A stretch of DNA of 64,000 nucleotides from the NCBI RefSeq assembly GCF_029633825.1, contig NZ_CP090640.1, positions 3,658,001 through 3,722,000 of the forward strand. Reading direction: 5' to 3'. The notes under the pieces were generated by a model. The model was not told where the DNA came from, did no database searches, and saw nothing but the letters and a program-made list of their open reading frames with translations. Positions 20,269 through 34,124 of this stretch are shown in pieces. Position 1 is the stretch's first letter. Each line of letters opens with the position of its first letter. This DNA is from Burkholderia contaminans. Lineage in GTDB: Bacteria > Pseudomonadota > Gammaproteobacteria > Burkholderiales > Burkholderiaceae. The translations under genes were made by a program, and so were the position numbers.

Positions 20269-21219
20269 GTGAGCGACCAGTTACAGAAATTCATGTTCAA
20301 TGCGGCGCCCGTGCGCGGCGAGATCGTTTCGCTGCGCAATACGTGGCAGGAAGTGCTCGCCCGCCGCGACTACCCTGCCCCCGTGCGCACGGTGCTCGGC
20401 GAGATGATGGCCGCGTGCGCGCTGCTCTCCGCGAACCTGAAATTCAACGGCACCCTGATCATGCAGATCTTCGGCGACGGGCCTGTCCAGATGCTGGTCG
20501 TCCAGTGCGGCTCGGATCTGTCGATGCGGGCCACCGCGAAGTTCGCCGGCGACTCCGCCCAGACGATCGGCGACGACACGCGCTTCGCGTCGCTCGTCAA
20601 CGCGAGCGGCCACGGCCGCTGCGTGATCACGCTCGATCCGGCCGACAAGCTGCCCGGCCAGCAGCCGTACCAGGGCATCGTGCCGCTGAACGGTGTCGAC
20701 GGCCCGCTTGAATCCGTCTCGCAGGTGCTCGAGCATTACATGCATCACTCGGAACAGCTCGACACGCGGATGTGGCTCGCGGCCGATCGCGACCGCGCGG
20801 TGGGCATGCTGCTGCAGAAGCTGCCGGGCGACGGCGGCATCGTGCCGCGTAACGCCGAAACCGATACCGATACGTGGGAGCGCGTGTGCACGCTCGGCGG
20901 CACGCTGTCCGCCCAGGAACTGCTCGAGGTCGAACCGGAGGTCGTGTTCCGCCGGCTGTTCTGGCAGGAAAACGTGCAGCACTTCGAACCGGCCGGCACG
21001 CGTTTCCAGTGCTCGTGCTCGCGCGAGAAGGTCGGCGCGATGCTGCGCATGCTCGGCCGTGAAGAAGTCGATAGCGTGATCGTCGAGCGCGGCCATGTCG
21101 AGATTCATTGCGAGTTCTGCAACCAGCGCTATGAATTCGATCCGGTCGACGTCGCGCAGCTGTTCGCGGCACCCGGCGTCGAGACGGGCATCGCGCCCGC
21201 GACCGAGCAGCGTCACTGA
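20269..21219 (+). CDS. hslO: Redox-regulated chaperone Hsp33
   Basis: Holding chaperone activated by oxidation. The zinc-binding cysteines are complete: C248 and C250 in 'CSCSREK' and C281 and C284 in 'CEFCNQ', giving CxC plus CxxC. The protein has 316 residues, slightly longer than E. coli Hsp33 (about 292). The GTG start at 20269 follows a purine-rich AAGGAAGAAGA and gives the N-terminus MSDQLQKFMFNAAP seen in relatives. In the resting state zinc keeps it inactive; disulfide formation at these four cysteines exposes the substrate-binding surface. Confidence 0.95.
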   Translation: MSDQLQKFMFNAAPVRGEIVSLRNTWQEVLARRDYPAPVRTVLGEMMAACALLSANLKFNGTLIMQIFGDGPVQMLVVQCGSDLSMRATAKFAGDSAQTIGDDTRFASLVNASGHGRCVITLDPADKLPGQQPYQGIVPLNGVDGPLESVSQVLEHYMHHSEQLDTRMWLAADRDRAVGMLLQKLPGDGGIVPRNAETDTDTWERVCTLGGTLSAQELLEVEPEVVFRRLFWQENVQHFEPAGTRFQCSCSREKVGAMLRMLGREEVDSVIVERGHVEIHCEFCNQRYEFDPVDVAQLFAAPGVETGIAPATEQRH

Positions 21220-21353
21220 TCAGTGGCCCGATGCCCGTCGTCCGGGCATGGGCGCATAATGACGCACGAGCGTCGCACGCAAGGCTCCGGCGCCGAAGTC
21301 GCGCACTTCGGCGCAAGCCGCTTCCCGTCGTCGGCGCGCTGCAGGAGAAACAC

Positions 21354-21716
21354 ATGAATCGCCCGCTTCATCATCCGTTCCGCACCATCGTCCTGACAAC
21401 CGTTGCCGCCGGCACGCTCGTGCTGGCCGGCTGCGCGATGCCGCCGCCGACTTCCACGATCCTGAGCCGCCTGCCCGAACCCGGTGCATCGGGCGGCCAG
21501 CCGCCCGCGCTGTCGAGCGCCGAACGCAAGCGCTACGACGAGATCGACCAGCAGGTGCTGCGCGAACAGAACAATGCGATGGCAGCCGAGGCCGCCGCGC
21601 GCGCATGGGCCTATTACTCGCCGCCGCCGGTGACGGTCTACGGCGGGTATTACGGCGGATGGGGAAATCGCTGGGGCTCGGGCATCAGCTACGGCTACCC
21701 GGGATGGTGGTGGTGA
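21354..21716 (+). CDS. Small predicted lipoprotein, unknown function
   Basis: A 120-residue lipoprotein: a signal peptide ending in LAGC, then a Pro/Ser-rich stretch, a short charged helix (SSAERKRYDEIDQQVLREQNN as two overlapping parts) and a Tyr/Gly/Trp-rich C-terminus ('YYGGWGNRWG', 'YPGWWW'). Gly/Tyr-rich tails of this kind occur in envelope proteins of Burkholderia, but I recognise no named family. The ATG at 21354 has GCAGGAGAAA just upstream. It follows hslO at 134 bases and ends at a shared bidirectional terminator. Confidence 0.8.
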   Translation: MNRPLHHPFRTIVLTTVAAGTLVLAGCAMPPPTSTILSRLPEPGASGGQPPALSSAERKRYDEIDQQVLREQNNAMAAEAAARAWAYYSPPPVTVYGGYYGGWGNRWGSGISYGYPGWWW

Positions 21717-21754
21717 GCGTGCATCGCTCAGCCGATTGACTACCGACAGGAAAT

Positions 21755-21783
21755 AAAAAAGCGCGGCATTTCCCGCGCTTTTT
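21755..21783. terminator. Bidirectional terminator between the small lipoprotein and ftsB
   Basis: AAAAAAGCGCGG, loop CATTT, CCGCGCTTTTT. The A-run and T-run make it usable from both sides, serving the rightward lipoprotein gene and the leftward ftsB. Confidence 0.9.
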
Positions 21784-21806
21784 CAATGGGTTCGAGCAAT
21801 CGTGCC

Positions 21807-22232
21807 TCAGTGATGCGCGGCCTTGCCCTTGTCGCCGCCATGATGCCGCGACGGCTTCGCGATCGACTGCGGATTCGGCACGACACGCACCGGTGCCGCG
21901 GAGACGGCGCCGCGCGTCGACGTATTCGACGGCGTGTTGTTCAGCGGTACGGCAGGCGCATTCGGCGACACGAACTGCACGAACACTTCGCCATCCTTCA
22001 CCATGCCCATCTCGTAGCGCGCGCGCTCTTCGATGGCCGCAGTGCCGCCCTGCAGATCCTGCACTTCGCCTGCGGTGCGCTCGTTACGCAGCTTCTCGTC
22101 CGCGTTCTTCCGGAGCTGATCGTCGAGCTGCTGGCGCAATTCATGCACCCGCAGCCAGCCGCCGTGTCCCCACCATAGGGGGTACTGAATGAGCGCCAGC
22201 AAGGCAATCAGGACGACAGTGACAAGCCGCAT
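21807..22232 (-). CDS. ftsB: Cell division protein FtsB
   Basis: Small bitopic divisome protein that pairs with FtsL and FtsQ. It has a short N-terminal membrane helix (residues 3-21), a coiled coil ('[20 protein letters not shown]') and the conserved '[19 protein letters not shown]'. At 141 residues it is longer than E. coli FtsB (103), with a C-terminal Pro/Ser/Lys-rich extension typical of Burkholderia. It is downstream of eno with an 81-base gap, the same neighbourhood as in many proteobacteria. Confidence 0.93.
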   Translation of the reverse strand: MRLVTVVLIALLALIQYPLWWGHGGWLRVHELRQQLDDQLRKNADEKLRNERTAGEVQDLQGGTAAIEERARYEMGMVKDGEVFVQFVSPNAPAVPLNNTPSNTSTRGAVSAAPVRVVPNPQSIAKPSRHHGGDKGKAAHH

Positions 22233-22313
22233 GTAAGAACCGCAGATATAAGAAGCGCCGCTCCGCGCACATGCACAGAGCGGCGTCGATATGACGAACC
22301 CGATAGTAGCGCG

Positions 22314-23627
<1,314 letters not shown>

Positions 23628-23703
23628 TCAAACTGCGACGGCGCGCGCGCCCGAACCGCTTTCGCTACTGACGCGCGAAGCCGTCGCAAGGTTCATTCGA
23701 TCT

Positions 23704-26264
<2,561 letters not shown>

Positions 26265-26394
26265 TCAGCAATTGGCGTGATGATCCTGCCCTTTCGCGTC
26301 GACCCGCACCAGCCGTGCGCGCCGGGGCGAAACCGCCCGCCGGCCGGTGCAACCGCGCGTGCCGGAGGCGGCGCCCCGGCCGCGAAACCGTGCT

Positions 26395-27240
26395 TCAGGC
26401 GCGCTTCGCGAGCGGGGTGACGCCCTGCGCCACATCGCCCTCCGCGGCCTTCAGCGAATTCAGCATCCGCTGCAATGCGCGGGCGGTCTCGAGCGGCCGC
26501 TCCATCGGAAACAGGTGGCTGCCTTCCAGCCATTCGACGCGGCCGCGCGCCGCGCGGCGCGTTGCATCGAGCCCGACCTGGCGCACTTCGCGCGAACGCG
26601 TGCCGGCGAGAAAGCCGAGCGGCACCGGCGCGCCATGCGCGAGCCGCGGGCCGAGCGTGTGCGGCAGCGTCCGGTAGATCAGGTATTCGACCTGCCGGTC
26701 GAACGCGAGCGAGCGCTCGCCGTCGGCACCGGTCTGTGGAATCCCGTAGTCGATGTAGTCGGCCAGCATCCGTTCGTCCCAGCGTGCGAACGCCGGTTTC
26801 TCGCGGAAGTGCCGCCAGACTTCGTCACGGCTTACCCAGTGCGTACGCCGGTTGCGTGTCGCGGCGGCCGGCGACAGCCGCTCGTCGAGCCCCGCCCACT
26901 GGCTCGCGCGCAATGCGCCGGCGCGCCAGCCCGCGATGATCGGCGAATCGATCATCACGACGCCGCGCACCCATTGCGGTTTCTTCAGCGCGGCCATCAG
27001 CGACAGGTAGCCGCCGAGCGAATGGCCGACGAGCCAGACGGGACGCTCGTAGCGGCTGCCGATGTCGTCGAGCAGTTGCTCGACGAGATGCGGCCAGTCG
27101 CGCGTCACCGGGTAGCGGCGGTCGTGGCCGATCCGTTCGATGTAGCGCAGCTCGTAGTCGTCGGCCAGCTCGGCGAAGATCGTGCGGTACGTCGACGCCG
27201 GAAAGCCGTTCGCATGCGAGAAGTGGAGGATGTCCTTCAA
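26395..27240 (-). CDS. Alpha/beta hydrolase, substrate unknown
   Basis: A 281-residue hydrolase that begins 'MKDILHFSHANGFPASTYR', a signature of a proteobacterial group of small serine hydrolases. The nucleophile elbow is 'GHSLGGYLS' and the His is in 'EGSHLFPME'. No signal peptide is present. It is the last gene downstream of comEC on this strand, separated from it by the tandem hairpin repeat at 27258-27404, so its expression may depend on transcription passing through that repeat. Substrate not predictable. Confidence 0.85.
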   Translation of the reverse strand: MKDILHFSHANGFPASTYRTIFAELADDYELRYIERIGHDRRYPVTRDWPHLVEQLLDDIGSRYERPVWLVGHSLGGYLSLMAALKKPQWVRGVVMIDSPIIAGWRAGALRASQWAGLDERLSPAAATRNRRTHWVSRDEVWRHFREKPAFARWDERMLADYIDYGIPQTGADGERSLAFDRQVEYLIYRTLPHTLGPRLAHGAPVPLGFLAGTRSREVRQVGLDATRRAARGRVEWLEGSHLFPMERPLETARALQRMLNSLKAAEGDVAQGVTPLAKRA

Positions 27241-27257
27241 ACGCCGATGTCTCCTTT

Positions 27258-27404
27258 GTCGACGACAGTTAGTGCTTTAGCACTTACTGTCGTCCCATGC
27301 TTGGCGGTCGACGACAGTTAGTGCTTTAGCACTTACTGTCGTCCCATGCTTCGCGGTCGACCCGAGTTGGCGCTTCAGCGCTTACTCCGGTCCCATGCTT
27401 CGCG
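27258..27404. repeat. Three tandem 49-bp hairpin repeats between comEC and a hydrolase gene
   Basis: Three back-to-back 49-base units at 27258-27306, 27307-27355 and 27356-27404. Each contains a 34-base inverted repeat: 9-bp outer stem, T/T bulge, 5-bp inner stem and 4-base loop (for example 27261-27294), followed by the conserved spacer CCATGCTT(G/C)GCG. Units 1 and 2 differ at one base. Unit 3 differs at many positions, but three stem pairs change on both sides so pairing is kept, one becomes a G-T wobble and one is lost. A partial fourth tail (CGGTCCCACGCTTCGGC) follows at 27411-27427. Function unknown; a structured RNA or repeat-type intergenic element in the comEC transcript is plausible. 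Confidence 0.93.
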
Positions 27405-27481
27405 TTCTGCCGGTCCCACGCTTCGGCATTGAGCGCGGATCCCGGGCCATCTTTATTTTGATACGCCGGCTTACGCCGCGC

Positions 27482-29965
27482 TCACCGATCCATCCAGTAC
27501 CGTCGCCGAACGTCGCGATGACGCTCGAAGGCAAACCCGCCGTCAGCCGACGCGACGTCGAACCGCACGGCGCCGTCGCGATCGGTGCGCGGCAGCGGGA
27601 TCCCGCGCGCCGCGTAACGGGCGAGCACCGTCCGGTGCGGATGCCCGAAACGATTGCGATAGCCTACAGGAAATACCGCGACGCGCGGCCCGACCGAATC
27701 GAGGAAAGGCTCGACCGACGACGTACGGCTGCCGTGGTGCGGAACGACCAGGATCTGCGCGGCCAGCGCGTCGCGCGCAGCGTCCACGAGCCGGCGTTCG
27801 CCGCGCGCATCGACGTCGCCCGTCAGCAGCGCGGACGTCTCGCCCGCGTCGATGCGCAGCACGCACGACCGCCCGTTCGACGAGCCCGCGCCCGGGCCGC
27901 CTTGCGGCCACAGCATCGTGAACGCGACGCCGTCCCGAGTCCAGCGCTGCCCGGCCGCGCATGGCAGCCGGTCGGCGACGCCGGCGGCGGCCGCATCGCG
28001 CCACAACCGGCTGTTCGGCACGATGCCGGCCAGCAGTTGGCGCACGTCGGCTGCCGCATAGACGGCCGGTGCACCGCCCGCGTGATCGGCATCCGCGTGA
28101 CTGAGCACGAGCGAGTCGATCACCGCGATGCCGCGTGCACGCAACGCCGGCGCGACGATCCGCGCGCCCGCGTGGGTCGACTCCGCGCCCGGCCCCGCAT
28201 CGAACAGCAAGGTGCGCCGCGCAGTCTCCACCAGCACCGACGCACCCTGCCCGACGTCAAAAACGGTCAGCCGGAAGCCGCCCGGCGGCGGCGCATCAGA
28301 CGCCGGCGCGACGAGCGGCAGCCACGTGATCGGGGCCGCCCAGCGCAACGGCCAGCCGCGCGGCATCAGCGCCCATGCGACGCCCACGCAGGCCAGCACC
28401 AGCACCGGCCAGTCGGGCATGCGCAGCCAGAACACGCCGGCCGGCCAGTCGGCGAGGTAGCCGAGCAGCGTCATCATCGGTTCGAGCGCCGCGTGCGCTA
28501 GCCGGAACGCGTATGCATCGAACGGCGCGGGCAGCGCGATGCCGGCCAGCACGACGGGCGTCACGACCGAGCTGACCCACGGAATCGCGAACGCGTTGCC
28601 GAACGGGCCCGACAGGGATATCTGCGCGAACCATGCGGCCGTGAGCGGTGCGAGACCGATCGTCACCGCGTACTGCACGCGCGTGGCCTCGGCGATACGG
28701 CGCGCGGCGCGTGCCCCCCACCCGCGCAACCGGCTCGACAAGCCGGCCGTGCCGTCGCCCTCCTCGCCTTCCACATCGGCCTCGCGCGCGGCACGCCAGC
28801 CGGCGATGGCCAGCAGGATCACGGCGACCGCCCCGAACGACAGCCAGAATCCGGCCGACAGCACGGCCCACGGGTCGGCAAGCAGCACGCCGCCGAGCGA
28901 CGCGCACAGCACCGCGGAAGTCGGTACGCTGCGCCCGGCCAGATATGCGATGCCGCCGGTCGCGATCATCCACCACGCGCGCTGCGCCGGCACGTTGAAG
29001 CCCGCCAGCGCCGCATAGCCGCCCGCGGCCGCCAGCGCGGCGAGCGCGGCCGCGTACGGTGCCGGAAACGCGAGCGTTGCAGCCCGTGTGCGCCAGCGCA
29101 GGCGGCGCCAGACCATCGACACGAGCCCGCCCGCGATCGCGCCGACGAGCCCGACATGCAGGCCGGAAATCGCGACCAGGTGGCTCGTGCCCGTGCTGCG
29201 CAGCACGTGCCAGTCGTCGTCGCCGATGCCGGACTGGTCGCCGATCGCGAGCGCGGCGACGATGCCGCGATGACCGGCGTCGCTGCCGAGCGACTCGCCG
29301 ATACGCGTGCGCAGCACGTCGCGCAGCCGATCGATCGACGCAAGCCATCCCGCTGCGCGCGCATCGAGCATTTCCGCCCGCCGGGGCGCGCTGACATAAC
29401 CGATCGCGCGTATGCCTGCGGCCAGCCACGCCGCCTCGCTGTCGCGCACACCCGGATTGGCCTCGGCATGCGGGCGCTTCAGGCGCACGACGAAACGCCA
29501 GCGCTGTGCGGCGCGCAGGTCGGGAAGTGGATCGCGTGTCGCCGATGCGCCATACGCGCGCCACGAAAGCCGGATCAACGGCGGAAAACGGGCCAGCCCC
29601 GCATCGTTCGACTCGACCGCGAACAGCAGCCGCGCGCCTGTCTCGTCGATCACGGGCAGCCCGCGAATCACGCCGGTGACGACGATGTCGCGCCCTTCCC
29701 ATTCGACGGGCAGGCTATCGCGCAGCCGCCATTCTGCCCGTGCGGCCGCGTAACCGAACCCTGCATCGCACGCCGCGAGCGCACACAGCATCCATCCGAA
29801 CATGGCGGTCCTGCGCGTACGCCGGCGACGCATGCACCACACGCTCAGCGCCGCGCAACCCGCGAGCCCGGCCACACCGATCGTCCATGCGAGCGCACCC
29901 GGCAGCGCCGCCTGCCGCTGCAGTACGACCACGCCGAGCGCGAACGCGATCCACCACACGCGCAT
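27482..29965 (-). CDS. comEC: DNA uptake channel protein ComEC/Rec2
   Basis: Inner-membrane protein that carries single-stranded DNA into the cytoplasm during natural transformation. It has an N-terminal soluble (OB-fold-like) part, a central competence domain of many hydrophobic segments with 'GTSHLVAISGLHVGLVGAI', and a C-terminal metallo-beta-lactamase domain with 'SHADADHAGG'. About 827 residues, similar to other betaproteobacterial ComEC. I place the start at the ATG at 29965 because GAGGAGGGG lies just upstream; an ATG at 29995 lacks this. It is downstream of tatD in the lolC-lolD-tatD run. Confidence 0.92.
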   Translation of the reverse strand: MRVWWIAFALGVVVLQRQAALPGALAWTIGVAGLAGCAALSVWCMRRRRTRRTAMFGWMLCALAACDAGFGYAAARAEWRLRDSLPVEWEGRDIVVTGVIRGLPVIDETGARLLFAVESNDAGLARFPPLIRLSWRAYGASATRDPLPDLRAAQRWRFVVRLKRPHAEANPGVRDSEAAWLAAGIRAIGYVSAPRRAEMLDARAAGWLASIDRLRDVLRTRIGESLGSDAGHRGIVAALAIGDQSGIGDDDWHVLRSTGTSHLVAISGLHVGLVGAIAGGLVSMVWRRLRWRTRAATLAFPAPYAAALAALAAAGGYAALAGFNVPAQRAWWMIATGGIAYLAGRSVPTSAVLCASLGGVLLADPWAVLSAGFWLSFGAVAVILLAIAGWRAAREADVEGEEGDGTAGLSSRLRGWGARAARRIAEATRVQYAVTIGLAPLTAAWFAQISLSGPFGNAFAIPWVSSVVTPVVLAGIALPAPFDAYAFRLAHAALEPMMTLLGYLADWPAGVFWLRMPDWPVLVLACVGVAWALMPRGWPLRWAAPITWLPLVAPASDAPPPGGFRLTVFDVGQGASVLVETARRTLLFDAGPGAESTHAGARIVAPALRARGIAVIDSLVLSHADADHAGGAPAVYAAADVRQLLAGIVPNSRLWRDAAAAGVADRLPCAAGQRWTRDGVAFTMLWPQGGPGAGSSNGRSCVLRIDAGETSALLTGDVDARGERRLVDAARDALAAQILVVPHHGSRTSSVEPFLDSVGPRVAVFPVGYRNRFGHPHRTVLARYAARGIPLPRTDRDGAVRFDVASADGGFAFERHRDVRRRYWMDR

Positions 29966-30022
29966 CGCCCCTCCTCGTCGACCCGACGCCGCCATCGAGA
30001 ATGCGGCGCCTCAGGGCAACGA

Positions 30023-30811
30023 TTATGCGGACGAAAGTGCGAGTCGCGGCAGCGCGGCGAGCGCGTTAGCCGAAGTGCATAGGGACACCGCGCCGGCGTC
30101 GAGCCCGCGCAGTTCGGCGAGCACGTCGCCGATGCGCGGCACCTGGTCGGGTGTGTTGCGGGATTTGTACGCCCATTCGGGCGCGATGTCGGGTGCATCG
30201 GTCTCGACGACGAGCGCGTCGAGCGGCAACTCCGTCGCGAGCCGGCGGATCTGCAGCGCGCGCGAGAAGGTCACGTTGCCGCCGAAACCGAGATGCAGCC
30301 CTTGCGCGAGAAACGCTTCGGCCTGCTGGAAACTGCCGTTGAACGCATGCGCGATGCCGCGCCGCACGCCCACACGGCGCAGTCCGGCCAGCACGCGATC
30401 CTGCGACTTGCGCACGTGGCACAGCACGGGCAGGTCGAATTCGCGCGCCAGCTTGAGCTGCCCCTGGTAGAAGAACTGCTGCCGCTCTTCGTCGAGCCCC
30501 GGCACGAAATAGTCGAGGCCGATCTCGCCGATCGCGACGAAGCGCGGATCGTCGAGGCTCGCCTCGATCTCCATGCGCAGCAGGTCGAGATCCTCGTCGC
30601 GTGCGCGTGGCGTATACATCGGATGGATGCCCAACGCGTAGACCGCGCCCGGCGTACGTTGCGCGAGTTCGCGCACCGTCGTGAAGTTGTTGCGCCCGAC
30701 GCTCGGGATCACGATGCGCGACACGCCGGCCGCGCGCGCCGCGTGCGCGACCGCGTCGCGGTCGGCGTCGAACTCGGCGGCGTCGAGATGGCAGTGCGTA
30801 TCGATCCACAT
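30023..30811 (-). CDS. TatD family metal-dependent hydrolase
   Basis: A 262-residue TIM-barrel hydrolase with the N-terminal metal motif 'DTHCHLD', 'GEIGLDYF', 'PVLCHVRKS' and 'VVETDAPDI'. TatD proteins act as Mg2+-dependent 3'-5' exonucleases on DNA or RNA, and this family is also annotated as YcfH/YjjV. The start at 30811 was chosen since MWIDTHCHLD is the usual N-terminus. Between lolD and comEC on the same strand; co-transcription is likely. Which TatD paralogue this is cannot be fixed from the sequence alone. Confidence 0.9.
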   Translation of the reverse strand: MWIDTHCHLDAAEFDADRDAVAHAARAAGVSRIVIPSVGRNNFTTVRELAQRTPGAVYALGIHPMYTPRARDEDLDLLRMEIEASLDDPRFVAIGEIGLDYFVPGLDEERQQFFYQGQLKLAREFDLPVLCHVRKSQDRVLAGLRRVGVRRGIAHAFNGSFQQAEAFLAQGLHLGFGGNVTFSRALQIRRLATELPLDALVVETDAPDIAPEWAYKSRNTPDQVPRIGDVLAELRGLDAGAVSLCTSANALAALPRLALSSA

Positions 30812-30878
30812 GGCGGCAGTCCTGCGCCCTGGCGCCGCACCGGGACCACCCCGGCAGCAGGCCAAGCGCGTTCGCTTC

Positions 30879-31629
<751 letters not shown>

Positions 31630-31637
<8 letters not shown>

Positions 31638-32883
31638 AGCGGAGCGCCTCCGCCGGCTTCACCTTCGCGCCGCGCCAGCTCGGATAGAGCGTCGCGACCG
31701 CCGACAGCGCGAATGCGATCAGCCCGATCCGGATCACGTCGCTCGCGACGAGCTCGGACGGCAGCTCGCTGATGAAGTACACGGACGGCGGCAGGAACTG
31801 CACGCCGAACAGGTGTTCGATCATCGGGATCAGCCACGGGATGCTCCACGCGATCAGGCACCCGAGCGCGACGCCCGACGCCGTGCCGACGAAGCCGATC
31901 GTCACGCCCTGCACGACGAAGATCTTCATGATCGACCCCGGCTGCGCGCCGAGCGTGCGCAGGATCGCGATGTCGGCCTGCTTGTTGGTCACCGTCATCA
32001 CGAGCGACGACACGAGGTTGAACGCGGCCACCGCGATGATCAGCGTGAGGATGATGAACATCATCCGCTTCTCGATCTGCACGGCAGAGAACCACGTCTT
32101 GTTCTGCTGGGTCCAGTCGCGGATGTACAGGCTGCCCGACAGCGTATGCGACAACTCGACCGCCACGTCCGGCGCCTTCTGCATGTCCTTCAGCCGCAAC
32201 CGCACGCCGGTCGGCGCGGCCATCCGGAACAACGCCTCGGCGTCGCGGATGTTGATCATCGCGAGCGTGCTGTCGTATTCGTAGTGCCCGGACTCGAACA
32301 CGCCGACGACCGTGAACTGCTTCAGCCTCGGCATCATGCCGGCCGGCGTGATCGATCCTTCCGGCGCGACCAGCGTGACCTTGTCGCCGACCGTCACGCC
32401 GAGATTGCCCGCGAGCGCATCGCCGAGCACGATGCCGAACTGGCCCGGCACCAGCGCAGCCAGTTGGCCCGCCTTCATGTCCTTGCCGATGTCCGACACC
32501 TGCGGCTCGAGCGTGGGCTCGACGCCGCGCAGCATCACGCCGCTGACCGCGTCCTGGCGGGTGAGCAGCGCCTGCGCGTCGACGTACGGCGCCGCGCCGA
32601 TCACCGACGGATTGCGCCGCGCTTCCTGCGCGGTCAGTTGCCAGTCGGGCATCGAGCCCGTCGGCGAGAACACCTCGACGTGCGCGAGCACCGACAGCAT
32701 GCGGTCGCGCACTTCCTTCTGGAAGCCGTTCATCACCGACAGCACGACGATCAGCGCCGCGACGCCGAGCGCGATCCCGAGCATCGACACGAGCGCGATG
32801 AAGGAAATGAAGCCGTTACCGGTCGTGCGTTTGCCGGCGCGCGTGTAGCGCCAGCCGATCTGCCATTCGTACGGAAGTTTCAA
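31630..32883 (-). CDS. lolC: Lipoprotein-releasing ABC transporter permease (LolC/LolE family)
   Basis: FtsX-type permease of 417 residues. An N-terminal membrane helix ('[20 protein letters not shown]') is followed by a large periplasmic domain and three C-terminal membrane helices. The start '[15 protein letters not shown]' and 'GNGFISFIA' are characteristic of Lol permeases. Only one permease gene accompanies lolD here, unlike the lolC-lolD-lolE set of enteric bacteria, so this could be the hybrid LolF-type subunit acting as a homodimer. That is inferred from gene content in this window only. It is divergent from the RpfE-like gene. Confidence 0.92.
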
Positions 32884-33045
32884 GCGAATCCTTTCTGCTG
32901 GTTACGGCGGGGAGGCGCCCCGCGGCCGGACCGCCGCCCGGTGGCGGCCACCGGCCCGGGCACGGTCGAAAAACGGCCGCCGGACGCGAACGGGCCGTCA
33001 GCCGGCCCGATCACGCGCGCAGTTTGCCATACAATGCGCACCATC

Positions 33046-34110
33046 ATGCACGACCGACGCCTCCATTTTCTCGTTCCGTTCGCGCTGCCGTCGGCGGCCG
33101 ATGCGGCCTCGTCCCTGCACACGCTGGACAGCCCCGCGCTCGAAAAGTTGCTCGCCCGCGCCAGCCTCGTCGAGCGCGTGGCCGGCGAGGACTTCCAGCG
33201 CACGCTGCCGCACGAGCGCTGGCTGGCCCGCCAGTTCGGCGCCACCCAGGGCAACGCCGCGGACGAGGCGCCGCTCGCGCCCTACATGCTGCTGGCGGAC
33301 GGCGGCGCCCCCGGCGCGCACGCGTGGGCGTGCGTCGAACCCGTCCACGTCGAAATCGCGCACGATCACCTGGTGCTCGTCGACCCGGCGGCCCTCGCAC
33401 TCGACGAAGGCGACGCAGCCGCGCTGCTCGCGGTCGCGCGGCCGCTGATCGAAGAACTCGGCGTCCGGCTCGAGGCACCGAACCCGTCACGCTGGTACCT
33501 GTCGAGCGAGCAGCTCGCTCGCCTGGCCGGCGCCGCACCGCTGCGCGCGAGCGGCCGCAACATCGAGATCTGGCTGCCGCACGAGGCCCATACGGGCGAG
33601 CGCTCGCGGATGTGGATGAAGCTGCAGAACGAAGTGCAGATGGCGTGGTTCCAGCACCCGGTCAACGAGGCCCGCGAGGCGCGTGGCCTGCCGGCCGTCA
33701 ATTCGATCTGGTTCCATGCACAGGGTACGCTGAAGCCGGTCGGCAAGCCGTTCGCGCGCGTGCTGTCCGCATCGCCCGCGGCGCTGGGCCTCGCGCGCGC
33801 CGCGCAAGCCGACGCCGGCGCGCCGCCGGCCGCGTTCGGCGCGCTGCCCGCCGCCGATGGCGCGACGCTCGTCGAACTGCCGGTGCTGACCACCCCGTTC
33901 ATCGAGCAGGACTGGGCGCGCTGGCACGACGGACTCGTCGCGCTCGAGCGCGACTGGTTCGCGCCGGCCCTTGCCGCGCTGCAGAACGGCGAGCTCGCGA
34001 GCGTCGATTTCACGCTGTGCGGCGATACGAGTTCCGTGACGCTGCACGCGACGCGCGGCGACCTGCGCAAGTTCTGGCGCCGCCGCGCGCTGGCCTCCCT
34101 GTTCGAATAA
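33046..34110 (+). CDS. RpfE-like conserved protein upstream of recJ
   Basis: A 354-residue soluble protein with no signal peptide and no recognised catalytic motif. Conserved-looking blocks are 'SSEQLARLAG', 'IWLPHEAHTGERSRMWMKL' and 'NSIWFHAQGTL'. Annotation pipelines name such proteins either 'RpfE-type regulatory protein' or 'phosphoglycerate mutase-like'; neither role is shown by the sequence. It sits 14 bases before recJ, so the two are almost certainly co-transcribed. I use the ATG at 33046; an in-frame ATG at 33034 overlaps a TACAAT -10 box (33030-33035), which makes it less likely to be transcribed. Confidence 0.78.
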   Translation: MHDRRLHFLVPFALPSAADAASSLHTLDSPALEKLLARASLVERVAGEDFQRTLPHERWLARQFGATQGNAADEAPLAPYMLLADGGAPGAHAWACVEPVHVEIAHDHLVLVDPAALALDEGDAAALLAVARPLIEELGVRLEAPNPSRWYLSSEQLARLAGAAPLRASGRNIEIWLPHEAHTGERSRMWMKLQNEVQMAWFQHPVNEAREARGLPAVNSIWFHAQGTLKPVGKPFARVLSASPAALGLARAAQADAGAPPAAFGALPAADGATLVELPVLTTPFIEQDWARWHDGLVALERDWFAPALAALQNGELASVDFTLCGDTSSVTLHATRGDLRKFWRRRALASLFE

Positions 34111-34124
34111 CAAGCAGACCCCGA

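Noticed and set aside
27258..27404. Tandem repeat considered as a CRISPR array.
   Set aside because: Units are adjacent with no unique spacers and each is self-complementary; it is a hairpin repeat, not CRISPR.
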